Assembly: GCF_003952225.1 (NCBI RefSeq)
Contig: NZ_CP034437.1
Coordinates: 6,124,001-6,188,000, forward strand
DNA length: 64,000 nt
Reading direction: 5' to 3'
From: Paenibacillus albus
GTDB taxonomy: Bacteria; Bacillota; Bacilli; Paenibacillales; Paenibacillaceae
Below are positions 51,186-60,554 of the stretch, piece by piece. Position 1 is the first letter of the stretch. Every line of letters starts with the position of its first letter. The position numbers and the translations under genes were made by a program. The notes under the pieces are model-generated. The model saw only the letters and a list, made by a program, of their open reading frames with translations, made no database searches and was not told where the DNA came from.

Positions 51186-51881
51186 TTACTTCAAGTTCGC
51201 CTTCAGCCCCATCGGTGAAACGGGAAGTCCCTTCCTATCCAGATGCGTGACCTGTCCTAAGCCAAGACAGCGCGGAACAGCCCAGCTCTTGCTTCTCTCC
51301 TCGAAGAGAATCGTCGTGATCGAGCTCGGAGGAAGCCAGAAGCTGGACCATACGAGCGGAAATGGCAGCTCTAGCAGATGCGATAACCACGTAAGACCGA
51401 AGCCCATGTGGCAAAATACCGCAATCGTTTCTTCGCTCGGCGTGACGATGCGATATCGCCCGTCTTCCCTTTCAAACCCGAGCCGCTGCAGAAATTCATC
51501 GGAATCTGCTTTTATCGTTTCATAGAGATGAGCGTAGTCCTTGTAAGGTTGTCTCTCGGGCCAAATGCCGTGATCGGGATACGGCCGCTCGCCACGGACC
51601 TTCTCGCCGGGAATATCCCACCCCGCGATTGCGTTTCCTTCTTCATCAAGAGTGGGCCAGTTCAATTCACGGGTCCATGGCTCGTACATTGGTTCAATGC
51701 CAAGCCGATCCGCTGTATATTTCATCGTATGGACAGCCCGGTTAATTGGCGATGAGTAGATACGATCTACCCCCGCATGCTGCAGATAATCCGCAAGCGC
51801 TTCTGCTTCCAAATGACCTGCGGCAGTTATCGTATCGTTCGGATAATCAGGATCTGCATGTCGAATCAGCAGTATTCTCAA
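51186..51881 (-). CDS. Histidine phosphatase superfamily protein
   Basis: A 231-residue phosphatase of the phosphoglycerate-mutase-like fold. The catalytic histidine motif is LIRHADPDYPND near 5-16 (RHA in place of the common RHG), followed by DRIYSSPINRAVHT near 39, and the second His in VFCHMGFGLTW near 155. The start is TTG at 51881, eight bases after GGAGAG. It lies after the GH95/GH110 operon on the chromosome but is transcribed separately. Substrate unknown; members act on small phosphorylated metabolites. Confidence 0.87.
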   Translation of the reverse strand: MRILLIRHADPDYPNDTITAAGHLEAEALADYLQHAGVDRIYSSPINRAVHTMKYTADRLGIEPMYEPWTRELNWPTLDEEGNAIAGWDIPGEKVRGERPYPDHGIWPERQPYKDYAHLYETIKADSDEFLQRLGFEREDGRYRIVTPSEETIAVFCHMGFGLTWLSHLLELPFPLVWSSFWLPPSSITTILFEERSKSWAVPRCLGLGQVTHLDRKGLPVSPMGLKANLK

Positions 51882-52065
51882 TGTAAGCTCTCCTCGATAA
51901 TGGCATGTAAACAGACACCAGTAACGTATTCCCTCCCAGTACCTTAACTCCTTCTACGAATGGTTAGAACGCCCTACCGTTAAGTATATGGATGCCGAAA
52001 CGGTACGTATAATACCTGATTCTCTATGAATGATAGACTTATAGCTATGAATGGGAGTGAAAAAA

Positions 52066-52099
52066 AGCCCTGATCTCAAGGCAACTTGAGATCAGGGCT
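52066..52099 (-). terminator. Terminator of the MarR/MMPL operon
   Basis: A perfect 15-bp stem (AGCCCTGATCTCAAG with CTTGAGATCAGGGCT), GCAA/TTGC loop, followed by TTTTTTT on the minus strand. Confidence 0.95.
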
Positions 52100-52131
52100 C
52101 TATTCTGCTTCAATCCGATACCGATTTAAAT

Positions 52132-54315
52132 TTAAGCACTCTTCTTCTTCTCCATCTCGTGCATGATGCTCTCGCCTTCGATGTCGATGTTCGGCAGAAT
52201 CCGGTCAAGCCATTTCGGCATGTACCATGCGGATTTGCCCATTAAGCTCATGACCGCGGGAACAAGGGTCATCCGTACGATGAAGGCATCGAACAAGACA
52301 CCGAATGCGAGCGCGAGGCCCATCGATTTAATAATTGCATCCGGAGCGAGCATGAAACCGATAAATACGGAGATCATGATGAGTCCCGCTGCCGTAACGA
52401 CTTTGCCGCTGTCGCGGATTCCATCCAGAATCGCTTTGCGAGGATCGCCGGTGTGAGCGTACACCTCACGCATTTTACTCACCAGGAAGATCTCATAGTC
52501 CATTGCGAGTCCGAATAAAATACCGATCAAGATAACCGGCAGGAACGCCAGAATCGGACTGGATGCCGGGAAGCCGAAGAAATTAATCAGATGGCCGTCC
52601 TGTACGACGAAGACGACGAATCCGAGTGTGGCTCCCAGCGATAACAAGAAGCCAAGAACAGCCTTCAGAGGAATAAGGATTGATCTGAATACGAGCACCA
52701 AGATCACATAAGCGAGCACCACAATGAGTGCAGCGAATACAGGCAAAGCATCGTTGAGCTTATTAGCGATATCAATATTCATCGCTGTTGTACCAGTAAC
52801 GAGCAGTTCAACTCCGTTCTCGGACTCCGTACGGCTGGAGAGCTCTCGAATCGTCTTCACGAGATCCTTCGTCTTCGTATCATCCGGGCCAGACTTCGGA
52901 ATAACGGTCATGATATACAGTTTACCGGATGGTCCAGGGAACGGCTGTGTAATGGTCTGAACATCAGCCAGTCCACTAATCTCTTTCTGTATGCCTGCAA
53001 TCGCCCCTGCCGTAGCTTCCGTCGGATTAGCGACTTGCGCTCCAATAATCAAGGATGCATTGAAGCCTTCGCCATAGCCTTCGGTCAACAGGTCAAACGC
53101 TCTTCTCTCCGTCGTATCCGTCGATTTCGTCGTACCGTCTGACGGCAAGCCAAGATTAATATGGAAGAACGGGACTGCGATCGTGGCAAGCAGCGCAATA
53201 CTAACGAAAGCTACGAGCAGCGGACGCTTCGTAACGAATGTTCCCCACTTGCTGGTCGATTGCTTCTTGCTGACAGCTCGCGCACGCCCCGCTGACTTCT
53301 TGCCTTTGGACGGGGACAGCTTATGTCCCATCCAGCCTAAGAGCGCCGGAAGTACGATAATCGATACAAGCACCGTCGTGATGACGCAAAGCGCCGAGGC
53401 AATGCCCATCATCGTCAGGAACGGAATTCCAGCAACGGACAACCCGAGCAGTCCGATAACGACCGTGACGCCTGCGAAGAGAACCGCGCTTCCGGCTGTA
53501 CCGTTGGCAATGGCTACAGATTCCTGAACGGAGTAGCCCTCAGACAGCTGCTGCTTAAACCGGGTAATGATGAACAACGCATAATCAATACCTACAGCTA
53601 GTCCAAGCATGGCTGCCAGCGAGAGTGAGACACTTTGGACTTCAATGAAGCTCGATGCAATGACAATGCCCAGCATACCTACACCAAGTCCGACTAGTGC
53701 TGAAAGAATCGGCAAACCTGCGGCGAGGAACGACGCGAAAGTAATCGCCAAGATTACGAAAGCTGCGACAATACCGATCACTTCAACCGGGAATTCCCCG
53801 CCTTCTGTGAGTACGACATCCCCTCGCGCTTCTGTCGTAAGTCCCGCTTTTCTTGCTACATCAAGCTGATGATTGATGGCTTCCTTCGTCTCACTCGTAA
53901 CGTCCAAGGCTGACACTTTGAACGTGACTTCTCCGTAGCCGATCTGCTTGGTCATGTTCAAGTTCTTCAGCTGCATCGGCGTAGTAGCCGCCGCGACATC
54001 TGGAGCCTTGCTCATGGCGCCAATGCTATCCGCTATTACCTTCTGCCATTTCTCCGACTCCAACGTTTCGCCATTCGGCGCCTTGAAGACAACTTGAATC
54101 TTCGCTGCCTGGAGCCCCGGCTGTGAGAACTCTTTGCTAATGAGCTTAGCGGCCTTGTCGGCCGGCGTATTCGGAATCGTTAATTCATTGCTGAAGGAAG
54201 GCCCCAGCGTCAAACCGATTGCACCGAGTGCGATTAAGATAATAAGTGCGCCGAGCAGCACCTTCTTGCTGCCTTTGGCTGCCCACATTCCTAGCTTATA
54301 TAAGTATTTTGCCAT
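52132..54315 (-). CDS. MMPL family (RND superfamily) membrane exporter
   Basis: A 727-residue transporter with the 12-helix RND/MMPL layout: a first helix (VLLGALIILIALGAIGLTLG), an extracellular domain, five helices with GLAVGIDYALFIITRF near 240, a second extracellular domain and a second helix set with GILFGLAMDYEIFLVSKMREVY near 600. The GxxxDY motifs carry the proton-relay Asp. MMPL proteins of Bacillota export lipids, surfactants or drugs. ATG at 54315 follows GGAGGAGTTAGTTAGGC. It is second in an operon with a MarR repressor, so induction by an exported compound is likely. Confidence 0.92.
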   Translation of the reverse strand: MAKYLYKLGMWAAKGSKKVLLGALIILIALGAIGLTLGPSFSNELTIPNTPADKAAKLISKEFSQPGLQAAKIQVVFKAPNGETLESEKWQKVIADSIGAMSKAPDVAAATTPMQLKNLNMTKQIGYGEVTFKVSALDVTSETKEAINHQLDVARKAGLTTEARGDVVLTEGGEFPVEVIGIVAAFVILAITFASFLAAGLPILSALVGLGVGMLGIVIASSFIEVQSVSLSLAAMLGLAVGIDYALFIITRFKQQLSEGYSVQESVAIANGTAGSAVLFAGVTVVIGLLGLSVAGIPFLTMMGIASALCVITTVLVSIIVLPALLGWMGHKLSPSKGKKSAGRARAVSKKQSTSKWGTFVTKRPLLVAFVSIALLATIAVPFFHINLGLPSDGTTKSTDTTERRAFDLLTEGYGEGFNASLIIGAQVANPTEATAGAIAGIQKEISGLADVQTITQPFPGPSGKLYIMTVIPKSGPDDTKTKDLVKTIRELSSRTESENGVELLVTGTTAMNIDIANKLNDALPVFAALIVVLAYVILVLVFRSILIPLKAVLGFLLSLGATLGFVVFVVQDGHLINFFGFPASSPILAFLPVILIGILFGLAMDYEIFLVSKMREVYAHTGDPRKAILDGIRDSGKVVTAAGLIMISVFIGFMLAPDAIIKSMGLALAFGVLFDAFIVRMTLVPAVMSLMGKSAWYMPKWLDRILPNIDIEGESIMHEMEKKKSA

Positions 54316-54352
54316 GCCTAACTAACTCCTCCTACCCATGCTGCCTTAAGTA

Positions 54353-54856
54353 TTATCTCCCTGATGGGTTTTCTTTTGGTAAAAACAAGATGTCGTAATA
54401 CTGATCGTTCTCGATTCCATCGGCTTTGGCTTTCTCTTTGACAGCTGTCACGAATAGCCGGAAGCCTTCTTCAACGATTGCTTGTTCGTCTGGCGGAAGC
54501 AGCTGCAATACGTCTCTTACGTATTGGTTCATAGGCTCTGGCGTTCGGTCTTTAATCTCCTTCAGAATCGAGTCGGGCAGCGATATCTTCACAGCTCGCT
54601 TGTCGCTCGGATCTGTCGTCTTCATAAGAATGCCTCTTGCAGTGAGTCGTTCCACAATGTCCGAGACCGTGCTTTGCGTCATTCTGAGGTTCTGAGTCAG
54701 CTGCTTGATGCTGATCGACTGGTTCATCAGCACTTCAGCGATAACTCTTGTCTGAGGAACCGTAACCCCATACTGCTCGGCATGCCTCTGCAGGTTCTTC
54801 ATCATGAACCGGTGCAAGTAATCAATGGATTCCCGAAGAAACTCTGCTCGTTCCAC
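54353..54856 (-). CDS. MarR family transcriptional regulator
   Basis: A 167-residue winged-helix repressor. The recognition part is SIKQLTQNLRMTQSTVSDIVERLTARGIL followed by the wing (KTTDPSDKRAVKISL), standard for MarR. The frame opens at 54898, but the GTG at 54856, seven bases after AAAGGAG, is preferred. A near-consensus promoter with a 10-bp inverted repeat just downstream precedes it, implying autorepression. It sits 37 bases upstream of the MMPL exporter gene and should control it. Confidence 0.9.
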   Translation of the reverse strand: MERAEFLRESIDYLHRFMMKNLQRHAEQYGVTVPQTRVIAEVLMNQSISIKQLTQNLRMTQSTVSDIVERLTARGILMKTTDPSDKRAVKISLPDSILKEIKDRTPEPMNQYVRDVLQLLPPDEQAIVEEGFRLFVTAVKEKAKADGIENDQYYDILFLPKENPSGR

Positions 54857-54890
54857 GTTCGTTCTCCTTTCCTTCGACATACATCCCAGG

Positions 54891-54914
54891 CGATACATCG
54901 CACACGATGTATCG
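54891..54914. promoter_or_regulatory. MarR operator palindrome
   Basis: CGATACATCG-CACA-CGATGTATCG is a perfect 10-bp inverted repeat lying 10 bases downstream of the -10 box. Occupancy would block transcription of the MarR/MMPL operon. Confidence 0.85.
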
Positions 54915-54924
54915 TGTTAGATTT

Positions 54925-54953
54925 ATTTTAGCGTTCCCTGCTTCGCATGTCAA
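54925..54953 (-). promoter_or_regulatory. Sigma-A promoter of the MarR/MMPL operon
   Basis: On the minus strand TTGACA (54953-54948), a 17-base spacer and TAAAAT (54930-54925). Confidence 0.88.
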
Positions 54954-55063
54954 ATGCAAGGACAGACGACATTTATGCAAAAAGTCAGGACGATCGGAAA
55001 AGCAGTCTGCAATTCGTTAGTGCTACGATAATACAGATAGTTAGGAAAGGAGCAGATGACCAG

Positions 55064-55876
55064 GTGCGTCTTCAAATTTATAAATCTCTATGGGGCATGG
55101 AGCATCTCACTTATCAAGACAGCTTGAGTCAAATTGCAGCCGCAGGCTACGAAGGTGTTGAATCGCCAGTTCCAGAGGCTGAACATATCGAGGAATTTAT
55201 GGAGCTGCTGCGTGAGCATCGGCTGAATTATATTGCATTAATAGGATCACGGGGAAAATCCTTGAAGGAACATATCGAGACCTTCGCAGACGGGATGGAA
55301 CGGGCGGCCGCATTACAGCCTCAGCTCATTATTTCGCATAGTGCGCGGGATTGTATGTCAGATGAGGATCAAGCAGCCTTCTTCCGGGCCGCGCTAAGCG
55401 AGGAGCAAACGCACGGCGTCGCTGTCGGACATGAGACACATCGTCACCGCGCTATGTATACGCCATGGCATACGGCGAAGCTGCTTCAGCAATTCCCGGA
55501 TCTCAAGATCACCGCTGATTTCAGCCATTGGTGCTGCGTATGCGAGTCGCTTCTGCAGGATCAAGCGGGGGCAATTGAGCTTGCAAGCGAGCGAACCATT
55601 CACATTCATGCCCGCGTCGGATACGCGCAAGGTCCGCAAGTTCCTCATCCGGCAGCACCGGAGTATGTATTAGAGCTTCGCACGCATGAGGCGTGGTGGA
55701 AACGCATCTTGTCGATCAGACAAGCGAGCGGAGTTGACGTTACGACGGCTACACCGGAATACGGACCGCCGGGCTATATGCACACGTTGCCGTTTACAAG
55801 GCAGCCTGTATCTGATCTTTGGGATACCTGCCTGTGGATGAAAGAACGGATAGGGACTAGCCTCACTAACGACTAA
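55064..55876 (+). CDS. Sugar phosphate isomerase/epimerase-like TIM-barrel protein
   Basis: A 270-residue xylose-isomerase-like TIM barrel. Segments include YQDSLSQIAAAGYEGVESPVP, QPQLIISHSARDCMSDEDQAAFF, GVAVGHETHRHRAMYTPWHT (Glu/His metal-site candidates), LKITADFSHWCCV and TIHIHARVGYAQGPQ. The frame opens at 54947, inside the divergent MarR promoter. The GTG at 55064, 11 bases after GGAG, is the better start. It precedes the GH35 gene by 57 bases in the same direction, suggesting joint use in galactoside breakdown. Confidence 0.83.
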   Translation: MRLQIYKSLWGMEHLTYQDSLSQIAAAGYEGVESPVPEAEHIEEFMELLREHRLNYIALIGSRGKSLKEHIETFADGMERAAALQPQLIISHSARDCMSDEDQAAFFRAALSEEQTHGVAVGHETHRHRAMYTPWHTAKLLQQFPDLKITADFSHWCCVCESLLQDQAGAIELASERTIHIHARVGYAQGPQVPHPAAPEYVLELRTHEAWWKRILSIRQASGVDVTTATPEYGPPGYMHTLPFTRQPVSDLWDTCLWMKERIGTSLTND

Positions 55877-55932
55877 CGAATAACTGACTGGCTGAAGGCC
55901 AAAAATAAGAAGAGACAGGATGGGATCAACAC

Positions 55933-57708
55933 GTGCCAGCCTTTGCCATTGATGGACGGGATTTTGTAATAAACGGGAAGAAGCAGCAAATTATTTCGGG
56001 AGCGATTCATTACTTCCGCATCGTACCTGAATATTGGAAGGACCGCCTGCTTAAGCTGAAGGCTTGCGGCTTCAATACGGTTGAAACGTATTTCGCCTGG
56101 AACATCCATGAGCCGAAGCCTGGGCAGTTCAACTTCTCAGGCATTGCGGATGTCGTTCGTTTCATTGAAATCGCGGCCGAGGTTGGCCTTCATGTCATCG
56201 CTCGTCCAAGTCCTTATATTTGCGCAGAATGGGAATTCGGCGGTCTGCCTGCTTGGCTGCTTGCTGAAGACGGCATGAAGCTGCGCTGCCATTATCAGCC
56301 TTTCCTCGACCGCGTGGATGCGTACTACGATGTGTTAATGCCTTTATTGGTACCGCTTCTGCATACCAACGGCGGTCCCATTATCGCCATGCAAGTGGAG
56401 AATGAGTATGGCAGCTACGGAAACGACAAGGCATATCTAGCGTACTTAAGAGACGGCTTAATCAAGCGAGGCATTGATGTTCTGCTCTTTACATCAGACG
56501 GTCCTGAAGACCACATGCTGCAAGGCGGCTCATTGCCCGGAACGCTTGCAACGGCGAACTTTGGCTCGAACCCGGAGAATGCTTTTGCCAAGTTAAGTGA
56601 ATATGAGCCTGACGGTCCTCTCATGTGCATGGAATATTGGAACGGCTGGTTCGATCATTGGGGCGAAGAGCATCATGTCCGCGGCTACGATGATGTGGCA
56701 GATGTGCTCGACCGAATCTTGAAGTCTGGCGCATCGGTTAACTTCTATATGTTCCAAGGCGGAACCAATTTCGGCTTCTATAACGGAGCGAATTTCTTTA
56801 CGTCCTATGAACCAACCGTCACTAGCTACGACTATAACGCGCTGCTCAGCGAATCCGGCGATATTACGGACAAGTACTTGGCCATCCGCGACGTCATTGC
56901 GAAGCATGCCGACATTCCCGAAGGGATTCTCCCAGAGCCCATCGCCAAGAAAGGCTACGGAGCAATTCAGCTGACGCAGCAAGCAAGCTTATTCAGCCAG
57001 CTTGAAGCGATATCGAAGCCGGTAAAGAGCGCATATCCGCAAACCATGGAGAAGCTCGGGCAGGACTACGGGTTCGTGCTCTATACGACGCGTGTCAGCG
57101 GACCTCGGCCGCTCAGTAAAGTGACGGTGCAAGAAGTGCGCGACCGCGCGCTTGTCTACTTTGGCGGGAGCTACCAAGGCGTCATTGAACGGAACAAGCA
57201 TGACCTGACGATTGAAATCGCAGAGGGCGATATTGCGGTCGAGACGCCCGCGGAAGGCGCGGCCTTGAGCCTGCTCGTGGAGAACATGGGACGCATCAAC
57301 TATGGCTGGAAAATGCATGATCCGAAGGGCATCACGGAAGGCGTTCGGATTGAACGGCAGTTTCTGTATGATTGGACGATGCATCCGCTGCCGCTTGATG
57401 ACTTGTCCGGCATTGTATATTCCGAACTGGAAGCGAATGCCCCGGCGCAGCAAGAGCCGACGTTCTATAAAGGCAGCTTCCACGTAGATGAGCCTGCGGA
57501 TACGTTCTTGAACATGAGCGGCTGGACGAAAGGGGTCGTGTTCGTCAATGGTTTCAACCTCGGCCGCTATTGGGAGATCGGACCGCAGGTTACGCTCTAT
57601 GTCCCTGCTCCGCTGCTCCTTGAAGGCGAGAATGAAATTGTCATCTTCGAGCTTCACGGCATGAAGACTCCGCAGGTTACGCTGCAAGACCAGCCTGATC
57701 TTGGTTAA
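55933..57708 (+). CDS. GH35 beta-galactosidase
   Basis: A 591-residue GH35 enzyme. The N-terminal TIM barrel shows ISGAIHYFRIVPEYWKDRL, CGFNTVETYFAWNIHEP, AMQVENEYGSYG (acid/base Glu near 159) and LMCMEYWNGWFDHWG (nucleophile Glu near 234). The C-terminal half holds the family's beta-sandwich domains ending FVNGFNLGRYWEIGPQ. There is no signal peptide, so it should cleave imported beta-galactosides in the cytoplasm. The start is GTG at 55933 with a weak AGGATGGGAT site upstream. It is followed by a perfect terminator. Confidence 0.92.
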   Translation: MPAFAIDGRDFVINGKKQQIISGAIHYFRIVPEYWKDRLLKLKACGFNTVETYFAWNIHEPKPGQFNFSGIADVVRFIEIAAEVGLHVIARPSPYICAEWEFGGLPAWLLAEDGMKLRCHYQPFLDRVDAYYDVLMPLLVPLLHTNGGPIIAMQVENEYGSYGNDKAYLAYLRDGLIKRGIDVLLFTSDGPEDHMLQGGSLPGTLATANFGSNPENAFAKLSEYEPDGPLMCMEYWNGWFDHWGEEHHVRGYDDVADVLDRILKSGASVNFYMFQGGTNFGFYNGANFFTSYEPTVTSYDYNALLSESGDITDKYLAIRDVIAKHADIPEGILPEPIAKKGYGAIQLTQQASLFSQLEAISKPVKSAYPQTMEKLGQDYGFVLYTTRVSGPRPLSKVTVQEVRDRALVYFGGSYQGVIERNKHDLTIEIAEGDIAVETPAEGAALSLLVENMGRINYGWKMHDPKGITEGVRIERQFLYDWTMHPLPLDDLSGIVYSELEANAPAQQEPTFYKGSFHVDEPADTFLNMSGWTKGVVFVNGFNLGRYWEIGPQVTLYVPAPLLLEGENEIVIFELHGMKTPQVTLQDQPDLG

Positions 57709-57714
57709 ACGCAC

Positions 57715-57761
57715 AAAAAAAGAACAACTGCCAGGTTACGGCCCGGCAGTTGTTCTTTTTT
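57715..57761. terminator. Bidirectional rho-independent terminator
   Basis: AAAAGAACAACTGCC pairs with GGCAGTTGTTCTTTT, with A7 and T6 tracts on each side. It separates the convergent GH35 and AraC genes. Confidence 0.94.
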
Positions 57762-57768
57762 ATCGTGC

Positions 57769-58677
57769 TTACAGCGCTCTAGCTCGCTGCCGAAAGCGGA
57801 TTGGCGGCATCCCCACCGCTGAGCGGAAAGCTCGGCTAAAGTGGGCGGAGGAAGAGAAACGCAGATGCAGTCCGATCTCCTCCATGCTCCAATCCCTCGT
57901 CAGCAGCAGGTTCTTCGCTTCACGGATTCGCGAGCTGGTAATGTACATGCTGGGCGACACGCCATATACGTTCTTGAAACAGTAGTGCAGATGCGTGCGG
58001 TGCACATTGAGCTGTTTCGCAACGTCATGCACGCGGATCTCATCAAGCAGATGCTCTTCAATATAACAGGACGCTTCGCGAGCCAGCCGAATTTGCGAGG
58101 GTGTAACTTGCATATCGGATAGGCTGACGCTCAATTGCATCAGACGGCCCGCGAGCATGCCGACGATCTCAAGCAGACGGGAATGAATGCTGAGCATGCG
58201 GATTGACCGCTCGAGCTGCTGCACGTACGCCTTCTGCCGCTCCCTTTTGCCGACCGAAACTGCAGTGTTCTGCCGTCCCATATCATGAAGGTCTTCTCCG
58301 AACTCCTCAAGAAACTGCTGAATGCGCTCGAGCAAAGGCTCGTTCTCGGCGTAACGAAGCAGTGGATTGGCCGCAGCTTGCACAATCGAATGAATATCGG
58401 ACTGCTCCACATCAAAGTGAAAATCGAAGAACAGACAATCTTGACCGATTTCCATCCGATGATGCATATCCGAGCCGATCAGAATCATATCGCCCGGCGT
58501 CAGCACATACAGCTGTCCGTTAACCCACTGTCGTATTTCCCCTTCTACGCAGCAGAGGAACTCGAAGTACGGGTGCCGGTGGCTCGGATAGGACCAGCCG
58601 GCAGGCCTCCTTGCATATTCCATTCCCGGTATGCGGATTGCCGTGTACATTGTGGGAAGCTGAAATAAATGATCCAT
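57769..58677 (-). CDS. AraC family transcriptional regulator
   Basis: A 302-residue regulator with an N-terminal cupin (YPSHRHPYFEFLCCVEGEI, LTPGDMILIGSDMHH) and a C-terminal AraC domain (RVHDVAKQLNVHRTHLHYCF and MEEIGLHLRFSSSAHFSRAF). ATG at 58677 follows GAGGTGAAAC. It lies downstream of the LplBC-type permease genes in the same direction and convergent to GH35, so it could regulate either. An AraC protein with a cupin domain fits sugar sensing. Confidence 0.9.
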   Translation of the reverse strand: MDHLFQLPTMYTAIRIPGMEYARRPAGWSYPSHRHPYFEFLCCVEGEIRQWVNGQLYVLTPGDMILIGSDMHHRMEIGQDCLFFDFHFDVEQSDIHSIVQAAANPLLRYAENEPLLERIQQFLEEFGEDLHDMGRQNTAVSVGKRERQKAYVQQLERSIRMLSIHSRLLEIVGMLAGRLMQLSVSLSDMQVTPSQIRLAREASCYIEEHLLDEIRVHDVAKQLNVHRTHLHYCFKNVYGVSPSMYITSSRIREAKNLLLTRDWSMEEIGLHLRFSSSAHFSRAFRSAVGMPPIRFRQRARAL

Positions 58678-58729
58678 GTTTCACCTCATGCCATAACTAA
58701 AGCTGTTCTCCCTATTTTGACCGAGTTGC

Positions 58730-59614
58730 TTATTCTTTCACAGAGCCTAGCGTAATGCCATGTACGAAATACCGCTGCAAGAACGGATAAATGATGAGCA
58801 CGGGCACCATTGTGACGACGATCTTCGCCGCATTCAATGTTTTGTTCGATAGCTGCGAGAGACTCTGCAGTTGATCGGTGGTGAGCTCCGCCGTATTAAT
58901 GTTAATGACGAGCTGCTGCACGTAGGATTGCAGCGGATAATGAGCAGGCTTATTCATGAGAATCAGCCCGTCGAAGAAGGCGTTCCAGTGGAACACGATG
59001 CTGAACAGCGTGACCGTTGCCATGACGGGAACCGCGAGCGGCAGATAGATCTTGAGAAGCAAATACCAAGCGCCCGCTCCATCGACCATCCCCGCTTCAT
59101 CCAGCTCCTTCGGCAGTCCTCTGAAATAGTTGATGACGAGAATAATGTTGAAGACCGGCACCGCGTATGGCAGGACAAGCGCCCAGATGGAATCGAGCAT
59201 GCCGTACGATTTGATCGTCATATACCAGGGGATAAGCCCGCTGTTAAACAGCATCATCGCGACCAGAAACCACATAATAATATTGCGGCCCGGGAATATC
59301 GCATTCTCTTTCGAGAGTGGATAAGCCATCAATAAGGTAATGACAAAGCTAATTGACGTGCCGAGAACGACCCGTTCGATGGAAATCAGGAACGCCTTAA
59401 AAAACTTCCGGTCGCTCATAATTTCATGGTAAGCCGCCAAATTAAAGTGAACCGGCCGCCATTTGACGAGCCCTCCCGCCGCCGCGCTGCTATCGCTGAA
59501 GGATACCGCAACTGTATACCATAACGGATAAAGCGTTGAGATCATAACGATGCCCAAAAATAGATAAATGAGTACGTCAGCGGAATTCGAGCTGAGTGAG
59601 CGTGTTTTAACCAT
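58730..59614 (-). CDS. Sugar ABC transporter permease (LplC/YtcP-like)
   Basis: A 294-residue permease with six helices (VLIYLFLGIVMISTLYPLWY first) and the EAA loop DEAGMVDGAGAWYLLLKIYL near 190, ending in the family's GITLGSVKE. It pairs with the next permease to import a complex sugar or oligosaccharide. ATG at 59614 follows AAGGAAGTGATTGAACC. No ATPase gene lies in the cluster; such systems usually share an MsmX-type ATPase encoded elsewhere. Confidence 0.93.
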   Translation of the reverse strand: MVKTRSLSSNSADVLIYLFLGIVMISTLYPLWYTVAVSFSDSSAAAGGLVKWRPVHFNLAAYHEIMSDRKFFKAFLISIERVVLGTSISFVITLLMAYPLSKENAIFPGRNIIMWFLVAMMLFNSGLIPWYMTIKSYGMLDSIWALVLPYAVPVFNIILVINYFRGLPKELDEAGMVDGAGAWYLLLKIYLPLAVPVMATVTLFSIVFHWNAFFDGLILMNKPAHYPLQSYVQQLVININTAELTTDQLQSLSQLSNKTLNAAKIVVTMVPVLIIYPFLQRYFVHGITLGSVKE

Positions 59615-59633
59615 GGTTCAATCACTTCCTTTA

Positions 59634-60524
59634 TTAGAAGATGCGATAATTCGCGAATTTGGAGGCTAAAGTGTAAGAGACGCCGATCAGCAGCAAGCTG
59701 ACGACCGACTTGAGCAAGCCTACCGCTGTTGCCAATCCGTACTGCACATTCAATAGGCCCACGCGGTACACATACGTATCGATAATGTCGGAGGACGAGT
59801 ACACGAGCGGATTGTACATGTTATATATTTGATCGAAGCCCGCATTCAGGACATTGCCGAGGCTGAGCGTTGCAAGCAGCACAATCGTCGGTTTGATGCC
59901 GGGCAGCGTTACATGCCATAGCTGTTTGGCTCTGCCGGCTCCATCGATCGCTGCTGCTTCATAGAGGGATGGATTAATGCCGGTCAGCGCGGCTAAATAA
60001 ATAATGGTGTTAAAGCCGAATTCCTTCCACACGTCGCTTCCAACGAGAATGCCGGGAAACCATGTATTGCTGGCTAGGAACAACACAGGCTTAAAGCCGA
60101 AGACTCCGAAGAACTGATTCACAATGCCATGATAAGAGAACATGTCCGTCACAATGCCGGCGAGAATGACCCAGGACAGAAAGTGAGGCAAATAAACGAT
60201 CGTCTGTACAAAACGCTTAAACGCCATCTTACGAACCTCATTCAGCAGGAGGGCAAATATGAGCGGCACAATCAAGTTTGCAATAATCTTCATCACTGCG
60301 AGGTAAATCGTGTTCATAAAAATAACGCGGCTATCAGACAGCTGGAACATATACGTAAAGTTGTCGAGCCCCACCCATTCCGAGCGCCAAATGCCAAGCC
60401 CGGCGTTGAAGTTCTCGAAAGCGATTGCAATCCCGAACAACGGAACGAAAGAGAACATGACAAGCAGTATCATTCCGGGAATCAGCATCAGGTAGTAATT
60501 CGTAATGAATGCCTTGTTCCTCAT
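59634..60524 (-). CDS. Sugar ABC transporter permease (LplB/YteP-like)
   Basis: A 296-residue permease starting MRNKAFITNYYLMLIPGMILLV, with the typical VPLFGIAIAFENFN loop and the EAA loop YEAAAIDGAGRAKQLWHVTL near 195, ending KFANYRIF. It lies 19 bases upstream of the second permease and downstream of the binding-protein gene, with an intercistronic hairpin between. Confidence 0.93.
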   Translation of the reverse strand: MRNKAFITNYYLMLIPGMILLVMFSFVPLFGIAIAFENFNAGLGIWRSEWVGLDNFTYMFQLSDSRVIFMNTIYLAVMKIIANLIVPLIFALLLNEVRKMAFKRFVQTIVYLPHFLSWVILAGIVTDMFSYHGIVNQFFGVFGFKPVLFLASNTWFPGILVGSDVWKEFGFNTIIYLAALTGINPSLYEAAAIDGAGRAKQLWHVTLPGIKPTIVLLATLSLGNVLNAGFDQIYNMYNPLVYSSSDIIDTYVYRVGLLNVQYGLATAVGLLKSVVSLLLIGVSYTLASKFANYRIF

Positions 60525-60554
60525 CTTTCTTTTCCCACTCCTTCATCTAGAACA

